From: Prauserella salsuginis
GTDB taxonomy: Bacteria; Actinomycetota; Actinomycetes; Mycobacteriales; Pseudonocardiaceae
Reading direction: 5' to 3'
DNA: 64,000 nucleotides
Assembly (NCBI RefSeq): GCF_024648885.1
Contig: NZ_JANBBF010000009.1
Span: 124,001 to 188,000 of the forward strand
Below the pieces are notes generated by a model that searched no databases, had not been told where the DNA came from, and saw only the letters and a list, made by a program, of their open reading frames with translations. The translations under genes and the position numbers were made by a program. Position 1 is the first letter of the stretch; each line of letters opens with the position of its first letter. Of this stretch, positions 43,921 to 53,401 are shown in pieces.

Positions 43921-44388
43921 CTACCCGGCCGTGCGAACCCGCAGGAACTCCTCCATCGAAAAGACCTTCGCCCCGATCCGGGCGGATGGCGGCAGCAGAT
44001 CGGCCACGTCGCCGTAGGGCATCACCGCCGGATCGACCACCCGGTGGCTCGCACCGTCGTGAACGATCGTGGCCTCGCCGGCGGCGAGAATGTTGCGAGC
44101 CCAGTCGACCCGCGAGGTGTACGGCAACGCGATCAGGAAGCCGCCGCTGATCGGCACCGGGGTCACCGGCGTCGCGTACTCGCGGCCGCTCGTGCGTCCC
44201 CGGTGGTGCACCACGCCGTTGCCCCGCCCGGCGGTGCCGGCGGTCGGCAGTACGGCCGGCGTCATGACGTGCTTGCTGAACTGACGGACCCGGTCCTGGA
44301 CGGCGGGCGACTTCCGACGCATCGCGACGACGAACGCGCCCAGCGCGGCGGCCACGGCGACGAGCACGGAGATCAGCAGGCGGCGCAT
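43921..44388 (-). CDS. Ddn-type deazaflavin-dependent nitroreductase family protein
   Basis: 155 residues. An N-terminal hydrophobic segment (RRLLISVLVAVAAALGAFVV) may be a membrane anchor. The core RGRTSGREYATPVTPVPISGGFLIALPYT...VDWARNILAAGEATI is the F420-binding split-barrel signature of Ddn-like quinone/nitro reductases, common in actinobacteria. Exact substrate unknown. Start at ATG 44388. Confidence 0.82.
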   Translation of the reverse strand: MRRLLISVLVAVAAALGAFVVAMRRKSPAVQDRVRQFSKHVMTPAVLPTAGTAGRGNGVVHHRGRTSGREYATPVTPVPISGGFLIALPYTSRVDWARNILAAGEATIVHDGASHRVVDPAVMPYGDVADLLPPSARIGAKVFSMEEFLRVRTAG

Positions 44389-44479
44389 CCCCCAACCGTA
44401 CGGTGAGGCCACTACCGCTGCACGACGCTCGACAACCCCGAACCGGGCCTGCGCGGGATCCGAATCGCGGCACACAGGA

Positions 44480-44947
44480 TTACGTCGGCCCAGCCCGGTT
44501 CGCCCGCGCCATGACCCGGCGATGGGCCTCGCGCACCAGGTCGGCGACGAGCCCGTGCGTCCGTTCCCCCGGGTTGACGACGGCCACCAGGCCGGCGCGC
44601 GCATACACCGGATGCGGCAGCACCGTGTCGGTCGCCGCGAGGTCGACGTCCGCGAAGTCCACAGCGGCCGCAGGCCGCCCGACGAGCTGGGCGAAGCGCT
44701 CACGGGTGACCTGCACATTGATCCGCCACCGGCCGTCGGCGTCGAGCCGGGACTCCTCGTCGCCGGGATAGTTCTTCGTGACGATCGTGGCGTAGGGCTG
44801 TATCCGCTGCGGAACCTGCCCGTCCGGCGAGTAGTAGAAGAAGTGATCGCCCCACGCGAGCTCCGGATACGCACTGCCCGGCTCCGGCGAGAGCACCAGC
44901 GAACCGGAAAGGGACCGGGCCACTCCGAGAATGTCGTCGATGGTCAT
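44480..44947 (-). CDS. DUF6194-family protein
   Basis: 155 residues, MTIDDILGVARSL start, then AWGDHFFYYSPDGQVPQRIQPYATIVTKNYPGDEES, RINVQVTRERFAQLVG and LPHPVYARAGLVAVVNPGERT. This is the layout of a small actinobacterial family with a YjbR/MmcQ-like fold; function unknown. Divergent from the MerR gene by 20 bp. Confidence 0.8.
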   Translation of the reverse strand: MTIDDILGVARSLSGSLVLSPEPGSAYPELAWGDHFFYYSPDGQVPQRIQPYATIVTKNYPGDEESRLDADGRWRINVQVTRERFAQLVGRPAAAVDFADVDLAATDTVLPHPVYARAGLVAVVNPGERTHGLVADLVREAHRRVMARANRAGPT

Positions 44948-44967
44948 GGCTCAAGTCTGTTATTGAA

Positions 44968-45708
44968 GTGCTTATGGAGGGTTCGACGACCGGTGACCGC
45001 TCGCTGACCACGGCTTCCCTAGCCTCGGCGTCCGGGTACAGCCCACAGCAGGTGCGCGACCTCGAACGTCTCGGCGTCATCCCGCCCGCCACGAGGGCCC
45101 CGAACAACTACCGGCGATTCACCCCACGACACGTCGTCGCGCTACGTGCTTACCGAGGGCTGGCCGCCGCGATCGGCCCCGTCGTCGCACGCCGCACCCT
45201 GCGAGAGGTCCGCACCCTGCCGCTCGACCAGGCGGCCGCCGTCGTCAGCGCACTCCACGTCGACCTGACCCGCCTGCGCACGCAGGCGCTCGACGCAGTG
45301 GCGGCGCTCCGGACGATCCGCTCCGAGACCGACTCGTACACGGCGGAGACGTCGGCCGACGCCATGTCCATCGGCGAGCTGGCGGAGGCACTCGGGGTGC
45401 GCACCTCGACGTTGCGGTTCTGGGAACGCGAAGGGCTGGTGCTGCCGGAGCGGGTCACGTCGTACGGGGCGCGGCGATACCCGCAGGGCGCCATTCGCGA
45501 GGCGCGCATCACGGCCGCGTTGCGCGCGGCTGGCTACGGCATCCCCGCGGTGCGCGGCACCCTCGAGACCGTCCGCGAGCTCGGCGACGTCGACGCGCCC
45601 GTCGAGGCACTCCAGGGCAGATTGACCGACCTCGCCCACCGCATGGTCGCCCTGGTCGCGGCGGGCGCCGACATCGCGGCGCTGCTCGGCGACGCGGAAC
45701 GGGGATGA
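44968..45708 (+). CDS. MerR-family regulator with two HTH domains
   Basis: 246 residues carrying two MerR-type DNA-binding domains: residues about 12-75 (ASGYSPQQVRDLERLGVIPP...NYRRFTPRHV) and about 132-200 (MSIGELAEALGVRTSTLRFW...RRYPQGAIREAR), joined by a coiled-coil-like helix. MerR proteins usually have one. Start may be GTG 44968 or ATG 44974. It probably controls the divergent DUF6194 gene; promoters for both must lie in the 20-bp gap and the gene starts. Confidence 0.82.
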   Translation: MLMEGSTTGDRSLTTASLASASGYSPQQVRDLERLGVIPPATRAPNNYRRFTPRHVVALRAYRGLAAAIGPVVARRTLREVRTLPLDQAAAVVSALHVDLTRLRTQALDAVAALRTIRSETDSYTAETSADAMSIGELAEALGVRTSTLRFWEREGLVLPERVTSYGARRYPQGAIREARITAALRAAGYGIPAVRGTLETVRELGDVDAPVEALQGRLTDLAHRMVALVAAGADIAALLGDAERG

Positions 45709-45813
45709 CATGCCGACGGGCCGGCCGGAGCCGTCGCGGACGCAGAACACGCGGGAGGACGCAGCCGCGCCCAGCGGATCGTCGAGGGGTGGTGGTCGGG
45801 CGACGGGCCGGAG

Positions 45814-45897
45814 CAGAACACGCGGGTCTGGGCGCAGAACACACGGTGCTGAATGCAGGACACGCGGTGCTGGGCGCAGGACACGCGCGTCGGTCAG
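45814..45897. repeat. Four copies of a 21-bp tandem repeat
   Basis: Head-to-tail units start at 45814, 45835, 45856 and 45877, each opening CAGRACACRCG; units two and three share CGGTGCTG. A further lone copy (CAGAACACGCGG) is at 45742. The array lies between the convergent merR and yqgE genes and reaches the yqgE stop. Confidence 0.85.
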
Positions 45898-46475
45898 TTG
45901 AGTTGCAGGTCGCCCGGGTGAGTGGCGAGCAGTGCGGTCGGCAGGCCCTGCCTGCGCAGGACGTGTGCCCACAGGTCGCGGTGGGGCGTGGCCAGCACGT
46001 CTCCCGGCAGGGCGGGCACGATCAGCCAATCGCCGCGGTTGATCTCCGCGGCGAGCTGTCCCGCGTCCCAGCCCGCGTACCCGGCGAACACGCGCATGCC
46101 GCGAACCTTGGCGACGAGCTCGTCGGGGTCGGCGTCGAGGTCGACCAGCGCCACGGGACCGCGAACCGCGATCAGGCCTTCCAGTTCGGAGGCGTCCTCG
46201 CCGGTGCGCAACGCGGCCAGGCACAACGCAGTCTTCTTCTCCACCGGGCCACCGACGAACACCGATTCCGGCTCGACGACGTGCGAACCCCAGCCCGGCA
46301 GAACCTCACCCACCGGCACTTCGCTCGGCCGGTTGAGCACCACCCCGAGCGTTCCCTCGTCACGATGATCGATGACGAATACGACCGTCCGCCGGAAGTT
46401 CTCGTCGAACATCGTGGGGGCGGCGACCAGCAGTGTTCCCGGTTCCACCTCGGAGTCCGCTTGCACGCCGGACAT
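45894..46475 (-). CDS. YqgE/AlgH-family protein
   Basis: 193 residues from ATG 46475. Family motifs: GTLLVAAPTMFDENFRRTVV, GTLGVVLNRPSEVPVGEVLP, VFVGGPVEKKTALCLA, FAGYAGWDAGQLAAEI and WLIVPALPGDVL. Function is not established in actinobacteria; AlgH was linked to alginate regulation in Pseudomonas. An 18-bp palindrome overlaps its ribosome-binding region. Confidence 0.92.
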   Translation of the reverse strand: MSGVQADSEVEPGTLLVAAPTMFDENFRRTVVFVIDHRDEGTLGVVLNRPSEVPVGEVLPGWGSHVVEPESVFVGGPVEKKTALCLAALRTGEDASELEGLIAVRGPVALVDLDADPDELVAKVRGMRVFAGYAGWDAGQLAAEINRGDWLIVPALPGDVLATPHRDLWAHVLRRQGLPTALLATHPGDLQLN

Positions 46476-46801
46476 GATCCCACCCACGTGGGTGGGCGAA
46501 GGGAACGGAGGGGCTGTTTGCGGTATCGCCAACGTCCCTCTGGACCTGACGTGAAACTTGCTGTAAGTGAGCGGATCCCGGCTCGCCGTGATCGGTAACC
46601 CGTTAAGGTGAGGCGGGCCGCGCGACGGCCGTCCGGGGCCACGCTGGGGGCGAGTCCCGGGCCGGGTCACGACCCGCTGGAGCGCGGCCGGGCGTCGGAG
46701 GGGGCACGCTCCGCGGCCGAGCGGGCGAGTCCGGCGAGGGTGGATACAGTGAAGCCCGCGTGAACCGCGGGTGGGGACCGAAGCGAGGGGGAGAGGAACG
46801 C
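46476..46801. promoter_or_regulatory. 326-bp divergent region with an 18-bp palindrome
   Basis: CCCACCCACGTGGGTGGG at 46479-46496 is a perfect palindrome ending 3 nt before the yqgE ATG and including its GGTGGG ribosome-binding sequence. The rest, up to the TNT-protein gene, holds promoter-type sequence only; no gene seen. Confidence 0.55.
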
Positions 46802-48709
46802 GTGCGACACCGAGTCGAAGTGGCAGAGCGGCCGGACGCGTTGTACGCGCTGTGGAACGGGCAGATGTTCCGCGCGCAACGTTCGACGACCGATTCCAGT
46901 GTGCTGCTGACACCGTTGCCCGGCGAGGACGCGCCCGAGGAGTTCGACACCGAGGCCCACGGCACGCGCGGCAAGGTCGTCCCCGCGGAGGAGGCGCCCG
47001 CGACGTTCGCCCTCCACACCTACTGTCTCCACGACGACGAGCCGTACCTCGTCGAACCCGCGTCCGACGACGGTGAGCTGATCCTCCGCTGGACCGGCAC
47101 CGACGAACAGCGTGCCCGCGATCTCGGCCTCGTCGACCTCACCACCAGGGTGAAGGACCCCGACACGATCACCGCGCTGTGGCAGGAGCGGCACGACTTC
47201 GCCGCCGCCCACACCCCGCGGAGCGAACCGGGCACGGGTGACGTGCAGGCGCTGCTCAAGGCCATCGGGAGGACGCTGCTGGGGTTCCTGCCGTCCGGCT
47301 GGCAGCGGGTGGCGGCACAGTTCCGGCAGGTGGGCGACTACTCGGAGCTCGAGGTCAAGGCCGACGCGGGAGAGGACACCGCGGTGTCGCTGTCGGCTCC
47401 GCCGCAGCTCGGCCAGCTGATGTCGCAGCTGCGGTCGGCGATGTACACACCGGAGGACGGCACCTGGTTCCAGGGCACGTACGCACTCGACCCGCAGCGC
47501 AACTTCGATTTCGACTTCGACACGGTGGCCGAGCCGCAGTGGCAGCTACCGCCCGCGGGCAGACGTACCGCACGCACCTACGACGCCGAACTGGAGTACT
47601 TCCCGCGCAAAGAGCCGCCGCCGTGGCTCGCCGGCAAGGCGGGCAAGCCGCTCGACGTCGAGTTCCGGCACGCGCGGGTGCTCGACAGCGGCGGCGAGGG
47701 CGAGCAGCCGGTCGTCAACCGGCCGCCGCTGCCGCAGGAGGAGATCCCGCGCGTGCTCGGGTACCTGTTCCGCGCGCCGGTGGTGCTGGCCAGGCAGGGC
47801 GGGCTACGGGACGTGTTCGCCCCGCAGGGCGCGCCGCACGACGTGCCGGATGCGTTCCACACGGACGGCACCTGGATCTGGCCGGCCGCTGTGCCGCACT
47901 ACCTGCGCAAATACGGTGTGCCGCCGGAGTCGGACCTGCTCGACGCGATCAGGGCGCAGCAGTACAACGTGCCGTACGCGAACCGGTCGGTGCGCGTGAC
48001 GGCCGAGGCCGACCTGCTGGGCAAACCCCGGCCACCGCGTGCACCCGAGGACGTCGCCGAACCGAGCACCCTCACCAAGGTCCAGCGCGGCGTGGAACCG
48101 CGGCGGCTGCGCGCGTCGGAGGTGCTGTCGGCGCTGCGGATGCGGCTCGCCGAGTACGGCATCGGTGAATCGGCGTACCGGATCGGGGAGACCGCCGACG
48201 ACGTGTGGTGTCTGCACCGCACGGCCGACGGCTGGGAGGTCGCGCGCTACGCCGACGGTGCCCCGACCGAACCGCGCTACTTCCCGCGGGTGCACGACGC
48301 CGCGGAGGCACTGCTCGGATCGTTGTTGCTGCTGCCGGGGCGCATGGGCGGCGGCACGTCGGCCGAACAGGAGCACCCGACCGATTGGCCGATCCAGCCG
48401 CTGCGCGGGGAACCGCCGTTGCCGTTCTTCCGCAACAAGCGCATGGTCACGTTGCCCGCGGGGATGCGGCTACGGCGGTTCGGAGGCGAGCAGGGCAACC
48501 TGCTGCACCCGGACCGGACGCCGTTCCCGGAGACGTCGCTGCCGACCGAACGCGAAGGTGACCTGCGGACGTTCGTCGTCAAGCGGCCGGTGCACGTGCT
48601 GACGGGCGTGACGGCCCCGTGGGGGCCGCTGCCCGGCGGAGCGGTCGGGTACCTGTTGCCGCGTCCCATCGGCGCCCACGTCGAGTCCGGCGCGCTGGAG
48701 CGCGTGTAG
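46802..48709 (+). CDS. TNT-domain (NAD+ glycohydrolase toxin-like) protein
   Basis: 635 residues from GTG 46802 (GGGGGAGAGGAA upstream). No signal peptide. Three unrecognised upstream domains (residues 1-550) precede a C-terminal TNT domain (about 555-635): LRRFGGEQGNLLHPDRTPFPETSLP, VTAPWGPLPGGAVGYL and a final ESGALERV. In the mycobacterial necrotizing toxin a Gln follows the GGG turn; here the matching place reads GGAVGY, so activity is doubtful. No immunity gene is adjacent. Confidence 0.72.
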   Translation: MRHRVEVAERPDALYALWNGQMFRAQRSTTDSSVLLTPLPGEDAPEEFDTEAHGTRGKVVPAEEAPATFALHTYCLHDDEPYLVEPASDDGELILRWTGTDEQRARDLGLVDLTTRVKDPDTITALWQERHDFAAAHTPRSEPGTGDVQALLKAIGRTLLGFLPSGWQRVAAQFRQVGDYSELEVKADAGEDTAVSLSAPPQLGQLMSQLRSAMYTPEDGTWFQGTYALDPQRNFDFDFDTVAEPQWQLPPAGRRTARTYDAELEYFPRKEPPPWLAGKAGKPLDVEFRHARVLDSGGEGEQPVVNRPPLPQEEIPRVLGYLFRAPVVLARQGGLRDVFAPQGAPHDVPDAFHTDGTWIWPAAVPHYLRKYGVPPESDLLDAIRAQQYNVPYANRSVRVTAEADLLGKPRPPRAPEDVAEPSTLTKVQRGVEPRRLRASEVLSALRMRLAEYGIGESAYRIGETADDVWCLHRTADGWEVARYADGAPTEPRYFPRVHDAAEALLGSLLLLPGRMGGGTSAEQEHPTDWPIQPLRGEPPLPFFRNKRMVTLPAGMRLRRFGGEQGNLLHPDRTPFPETSLPTEREGDLRTFVVKRPVHVLTGVTAPWGPLPGGAVGYLLPRPIGAHVESGALERV

Positions 48710-48805
48710 CCGTCACGAACGGCCCACACCCACACCCTCCCGGCGATGCCCCGAAGGGCACCCGCCGGGCGGGTGAAGGGTTGCCGACCGGGAATCGGCC
48801 TCCCG

Positions 48806-50290
48806 CTAGTCGGCGGGGTCGATGCCCTGCTCGGTGGCCCAGCGGCGGAGTTCGGCGACGGCCTCGTCGTGGTCGAGCGGGCCGCGATCGAGGCGCACTT
48901 CCTTGAGGTGCTTCCACGCCTTGCCGACGATCGGTCCGGGTTCCACGCCGAGGACGCGGATGATCTCGTTGCCGTCGAGGTCGGGGCGCACCCGTTTGAG
49001 GTCCTCCTCCTCGGCGATCCGCGCGATCCGGGCCTCGAGGTCGTCGTACGTGCGCTGCAGCGCGGCGGCCTTCCGACGGTTGCGGGTCGTGCAGTCGGCG
49101 CGCACGAGCTTGTGCAGGCGCGTCAGCAGGTGGCCCGCGTCGTTGACGTAGCGCCGCACGGCCGCGTCGGTCCACTCGCCCTTGCCGTAGCCGTGGAACC
49201 GCAGGTGCAGGTACACGAGCTGCGACACGTCCTGCACGATCTCCTTGGAGTACCGCAATGCGCGCAAACGCTTGCGCGCCATCTTGGCACCCACGACCTC
49301 GTGGTGGTGGAAGCTCACCCCGCCACCGGACTCGAACCTGCGCGTGTCCGGCTTGCCGATGTCGTGCAGCAGCGCGGCCATCCGCAGCACCAGGTCCGGC
49401 TCCGACGCCGGTTCGTGGGAGGTCTCCAGGTCGACCGCCTGCTCCAGCACCGTCAGCGAGTGCTGGTAGACGTCCTTGTGCTGGTGGTGCTCGTCCATCG
49501 CCAGGCGCATGCCGGGCACCTCGGGCAGCACGACGTCGGCCAGCCCCGTCTCGACCATCAGCTCGAGCCCGCGCCGCGGCGCCTTCCCGAGCAGCAGCTT
49601 CGACAGCTCCGCCTGCACCCGCTCGGCCGTGATGCGCTCGAGCTCACCGGCCATGTCCCGCATCGCCGCGACCACCCGGTCGGCAGGCGTGAAGTCCAAC
49701 TGCGCCACGAACCGTGCCGCGCGCAGCATCCGCAACGGGTCGTCGGCGAACGACTCCTCGGGCGTCGCGGGCGTGTCGAGCAGGCCGGACGCCAGCGCCG
49801 TCATGCCGCCGTGCGGGTCGACGAACGTCTTCGTCGACAGTTCGATCGCCATCGCGTTCGCCGTGAAGTCGCGGCGCACCAGGTCACCCTCGATCGTGTC
49901 GCCGAACGACACCTCGGGGTTGCGGCTCACGCGGTCGTAGACGTCGGCGCGGAACGTGGTGATCTCCAGCTGTACGCCACCCCTGGCCGCTCCGACGGTG
50001 CCGAACTCGATGCCGGTGTCCCACACGGCGTCGGCCCAGCCGGACACGAGCCGCTGGATCGCCTCCGGCCGCGCGTCGGTGGTGAAGTCGAGGTCCGACG
50101 ACAGTCGGCCCAGCAGTGCGTCCCGGACGCTCCCCCCGACCAGGTACAGCCGGTGGCCCGCGTCGGCGAACCGCGCAGCCAGCTCGTCGGCGACGGGGGA
50201 CACGCGCAGCAACTCCGCGACGGCGTTGCGCTGGGCGTCCTTCATCGCTCGCAGCTGGGATTCGGTGGTGTTCACGGCGGCCTGGTTCAC
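48806..50290 (-). CDS. pcnA: CCA-adding tRNA nucleotidyltransferase (PcnA-type)
   Basis: 494 residues from GTG 50290, which has GGAGG 10 nt upstream; GTG 50275 and ATG 50245 are alternatives. Class II nucleotidyltransferase motifs LYLVGGSVRDALLG and SDLDFTTDA, RRDFTANAMAI, and the RNA-binding/HD part (AALLHDIGKPDT, FHHHEVVGAKMA). Adds or repairs the tRNA 3' CCA. Divergent from the nudix gene, as in Mycobacterium (Rv3907c-Rv3908). Confidence 0.94.
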   Translation of the reverse strand: MNQAAVNTTESQLRAMKDAQRNAVAELLRVSPVADELAARFADAGHRLYLVGGSVRDALLGRLSSDLDFTTDARPEAIQRLVSGWADAVWDTGIEFGTVGAARGGVQLEITTFRADVYDRVSRNPEVSFGDTIEGDLVRRDFTANAMAIELSTKTFVDPHGGMTALASGLLDTPATPEESFADDPLRMLRAARFVAQLDFTPADRVVAAMRDMAGELERITAERVQAELSKLLLGKAPRRGLELMVETGLADVVLPEVPGMRLAMDEHHQHKDVYQHSLTVLEQAVDLETSHEPASEPDLVLRMAALLHDIGKPDTRRFESGGGVSFHHHEVVGAKMARKRLRALRYSKEIVQDVSQLVYLHLRFHGYGKGEWTDAAVRRYVNDAGHLLTRLHKLVRADCTTRNRRKAAALQRTYDDLEARIARIAEEEDLKRVRPDLDGNEIIRVLGVEPGPIVGKAWKHLKEVRLDRGPLDHDEAVAELRRWATEQGIDPAD

Positions 50291-50403
50291 GCCTTCGCGA
50301 CCTCCGCGACGTCTGCGGCACCCGCGGGCCGGCGGGTGTTTCGGTTCAACACGGACACAGCAAGCCAGCCTACCGGCGGCGCGATGTGATCTAGCATCGC
50401 AGC

Positions 50404-50895
50404 ATGCCTGGATCGGCCGGTCGCTCCGGTGATGCCACACCACGGCGCCGGCCGCGGCGCCGTCGAGGGCGGCGCATGACGACTGTCGACGAGACCTCCG
50501 CCGGTGGTCTCGTGGTCGATCCTGCACGCACGCACGCCGCGCTCATCGGCAGGCTGAACCGGCACGGCCGCCTACTGTGGTCCCTGCCGAAAGGCCATAT
50601 CGAGGACGGTGAGACCGTCGAGGACACGGCCGTACGCGAGGTTCGGGAGGAGACCGGCATCGTCGCACGGGTGATCCGCCCACTGGGTTCGATCGACTAC
50701 TGGTTCGTGGCCGAGCGCAGGCGGATTCACAAGACGGTGCATCATTTCCTCCTCGAGGCACACGGCGGCGAGCTGTCCGACGACGACGTGGAGGTCACCG
50801 AAGTGGCCTGGGTCCCGCTCGACGAACTGGATTCACGGCTCGCCTACACCGATGAGCGCAAGCTCGTGCGCAAGGCGCGAGAGTTGTTCGGGTAG
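50404..50895 (+). CDS. Nudix hydrolase (MutT4-like)
   Basis: 163 residues with an Arg-rich N-terminal extension ([12 protein letters not shown]) that is usual for this orthologue group. Complete Nudix box [24 protein letters not shown] (G-x5-E-x7-REVREE). Hydrolyses a nucleoside diphosphate-X substrate, probably oxidised or dinucleoside polyphosphates. Starts the rightward run toward the origin. Confidence 0.9.
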   Translation: MPGSAGRSGDATPRRRPRRRRGRRMTTVDETSAGGLVVDPARTHAALIGRLNRHGRLLWSLPKGHIEDGETVEDTAVREVREETGIVARVIRPLGSIDYWFVAERRRIHKTVHHFLLEAHGGELSDDDVEVTEVAWVPLDELDSRLAYTDERKLVRKARELFG

Positions 50896-50954
50896 CGGAC
50901 ACGCACGCCGGCAAGCACGCGGGCAGGCACGGACAGGCACGGAGGCGGCGAGCA

Positions 50955-53153
50955 GTGAAGAGGTTCAGCGCGTTCGCGCTGGCGTTGGCCTTCCTCCTCA
51001 CGCAGGGGCTGTCCGCTCCCGCCGCGACCGCAGCGGCGACGACGGCGCTCGGCGCCGCCGACCGGGCCGCCCACCTGCAGCCGGCACAGGCCCAGCCGAG
51101 CCCTGAGCAACGCCTCAGCGCTCCCGACCTGCTCGAGCTCGACATCGACACGTTCTCCCCGCGCATCCTCACCGCGGGGGAGGCGGACCGGACGCGCGTG
51201 CAGGTCACGGGCACGGTCACGAACACCGGCGACCGCGACATCTCCGACGTGGTGGCGCGCCTGCAGGTCGGCCAGACGGTCCCGACGACGTCGGCGTTCC
51301 AGCAGGCCGTCAGCGAGCCGCCGCCCGCTGACGCAGGGACGACGGAATGGGTGACGCTGACCGACGCGCTCGCGCCGGGGGAGTCGGCACCGGTGCGGTT
51401 CGACGTCCCTGCGGCCGACCTTCCACTGGCGACTCCCGGCATATACCCGCTGCTGGTCAACGTCAACGGCACCCCCGCCTACGGCGGACCCGCACGGCTC
51501 GCTTCGATGAACCTGCTGATGCCGGTGATCGACCCGCCGAGCGAGGCCGCGCCCGCACGGACCACGCTGCTGTGGCCGATCACGGCGACCCGGCCGCGAG
51601 TGGTGTCCCAGCCGCACGACGACACGATCATGCTCGCCGACGACGGCCTCGCCACCGCGCTCGCACCGGGCGGCCGGCTCGACGCGCTGGTCGAATCCGC
51701 GCTGGCCAAGCAGGAGAACTCGGCCCTGTTCGGGTCGATGTGCTTCGCGATCGACCCGGAGCTGCTCGACACCGTCGAGGCGATGACCGACGGCTACCGC
51801 GTGCGCACCACCGACGGGCACGTCGAAGGCCAGGGCGCGCAGGACGCACGCAACTGGCTGGACAAGCTGCGCTCACTCGTGGCGTCGCACTGCGTCATCC
51901 AGTTGCCGTACGCCGACGCGGACCTGGGCACGCTCGCCGAGGTCGACTCCGAGACCGACCTGACGAGCATGGCCGTCGGCGGTGGACCGTCGATCCTGCA
52001 GCGCACGGGGGTGCAGCCGCGGCAGGGTGTGGTGTGGCCCGCGCACGCGCTCGACAAGGACGCGATGTCGGCGGCCACCGCGGCGGGCGCGCGAACGTTC
52101 CTCGTCCCGCCGGCGGCATCGACGAGCGCCGACGCCATCGGCCGCGTGTCGACCGCCGGGCAGGCGAGGACACTGACGTACGACCCGCTCGTGTCGGCGG
52201 CACTGACCGGCCGCAAGGCACGCGGCAATCGGCTGACCGCGGTGAACGACACCGAGGTCGCCACCCAGAACGGCATCGCGGCGCTGGCGCTGCGTGGCGG
52301 ACTCGGCGAGCAGACCGGCGGACCGTTGGTGATCGCGCCGCCACGGCGGATCAACGCGACGACCGGTGAGCTGACCGCCTTCCTCGACGCCTACGCCCAG
52401 CTGCAGCAAGCGAACATGCTGACCCCGACGCCGCTCGACGAGGTACTGGCCACTCCGCCGCAGGGCGCGGCGCCGGCCAGGGAACCGGGTGACGGCTCCG
52501 CCGCAGCCGCGCTCGACGCGGATCTGCTCAACTCGCTGTCGGGCACCGAAGCCACCACCGCCGAGCTGAACCGCGCGATGCGGGTCGACCCGGCGCGGCA
52601 GGTTCCGCCGGCCGAGCTGCTGAGGCCCCTGCACAACGCCGTCATCCGCGCGACGTCGTCGGCGTGGAGCGCCCGTCCCGCGACGGCGATGGCGGCGGCC
52701 CGCAGCGCCGAGGCCCAGCTCGACGACCTCACCGGACACGTCACCGTCGCGACGCTGGCTCAGCCGGTGCTGCGCGGGTCCGAGTCCGCCCCGTTGCCCG
52801 TGAGTGTGAGCAACGACCTGCCGGTGCAGATCCGCGTGCGGCTGCAGCTGGAGAACATCGCGGGGCTGCGACCTGCGCACATCCCGGTGCAGACGCTGTC
52901 GGCCAACAGCACCTTCAGCCCGCAGGTGCCGGCCGAGACCCTCCGGTCGGGGCGGTTCAAGATCACCGTGTCGCTCACCACGCCCGGCGGTGCGAACCTC
53001 GGCGAGCCCGCCGAGCTCGAACTCAGCTCCACGGAACTCTCGACCGTGACGCTCGTCATCACGATCGTGGCCGGCGTGGCGCTCGTGCTGCTGTCGGGCA
53101 GGCGGATCATCCGCAGGATCAGGCACACGGGCGACGGCGAACCCACCTCGTAG
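50955..53153 (+). CDS. DUF6049-family secreted/membrane protein (Rv3909-like)
   Basis: 732 residues. Signal peptide (KRFSAFALALAFLLTQGLSAPAAT), beta-sandwich N-terminal domain (LLELDIDTFSPRILTAGEAD), a large middle domain (LLWPITATRPRVV; YADADLGTLAEV), a second Ig-like domain (PLPVSVSNDLPVQIRVRLQL) and a C-terminal span (VTLVITIVAGVALVLLSGRR). Conserved immediately upstream of murJ in actinobacteria; probably an envelope protein working with it. Molecular function unknown. Confidence 0.85.
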   Translation: MKRFSAFALALAFLLTQGLSAPAATAAATTALGAADRAAHLQPAQAQPSPEQRLSAPDLLELDIDTFSPRILTAGEADRTRVQVTGTVTNTGDRDISDVVARLQVGQTVPTTSAFQQAVSEPPPADAGTTEWVTLTDALAPGESAPVRFDVPAADLPLATPGIYPLLVNVNGTPAYGGPARLASMNLLMPVIDPPSEAAPARTTLLWPITATRPRVVSQPHDDTIMLADDGLATALAPGGRLDALVESALAKQENSALFGSMCFAIDPELLDTVEAMTDGYRVRTTDGHVEGQGAQDARNWLDKLRSLVASHCVIQLPYADADLGTLAEVDSETDLTSMAVGGGPSILQRTGVQPRQGVVWPAHALDKDAMSAATAAGARTFLVPPAASTSADAIGRVSTAGQARTLTYDPLVSAALTGRKARGNRLTAVNDTEVATQNGIAALALRGGLGEQTGGPLVIAPPRRINATTGELTAFLDAYAQLQQANMLTPTPLDEVLATPPQGAAPAREPGDGSAAAALDADLLNSLSGTEATTAELNRAMRVDPARQVPPAELLRPLHNAVIRATSSAWSARPATAMAAARSAEAQLDDLTGHVTVATLAQPVLRGSESAPLPVSVSNDLPVQIRVRLQLENIAGLRPAHIPVQTLSANSTFSPQVPAETLRSGRFKITVSLTTPGGANLGEPAELELSSTELSTVTLVITIVAGVALVLLSGRRIIRRIRHTGDGEPTS

Positions 53154-53401
53154 CGAGGCCGAACGGCGGCGGCCTCACGTGCGCAGCCGTGACCGGTCAC
53201 GCACCGCTACGCACGCCCATCCGAAACGGTCCCCACGGGACCTGAGTTTTACGGCCGTGCGCATTACCCTGAACCGAGCTTGACGCCGAGTTGATGGGGC
53301 ACGCGTTGGACAGACAGCCGGGCCGGCCACCCGAACCCGGGGGCAGGCCGGGAGGACCGGCGAGGCCAGGGGGGCCAGCAGCATCCGAGGGGGATGACGC
53401 C

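Noticed and set aside
45814-45897. CRISPR array
   Set aside because: Units are contiguous 21-bp repeats without unique spacers and no cas gene is present.
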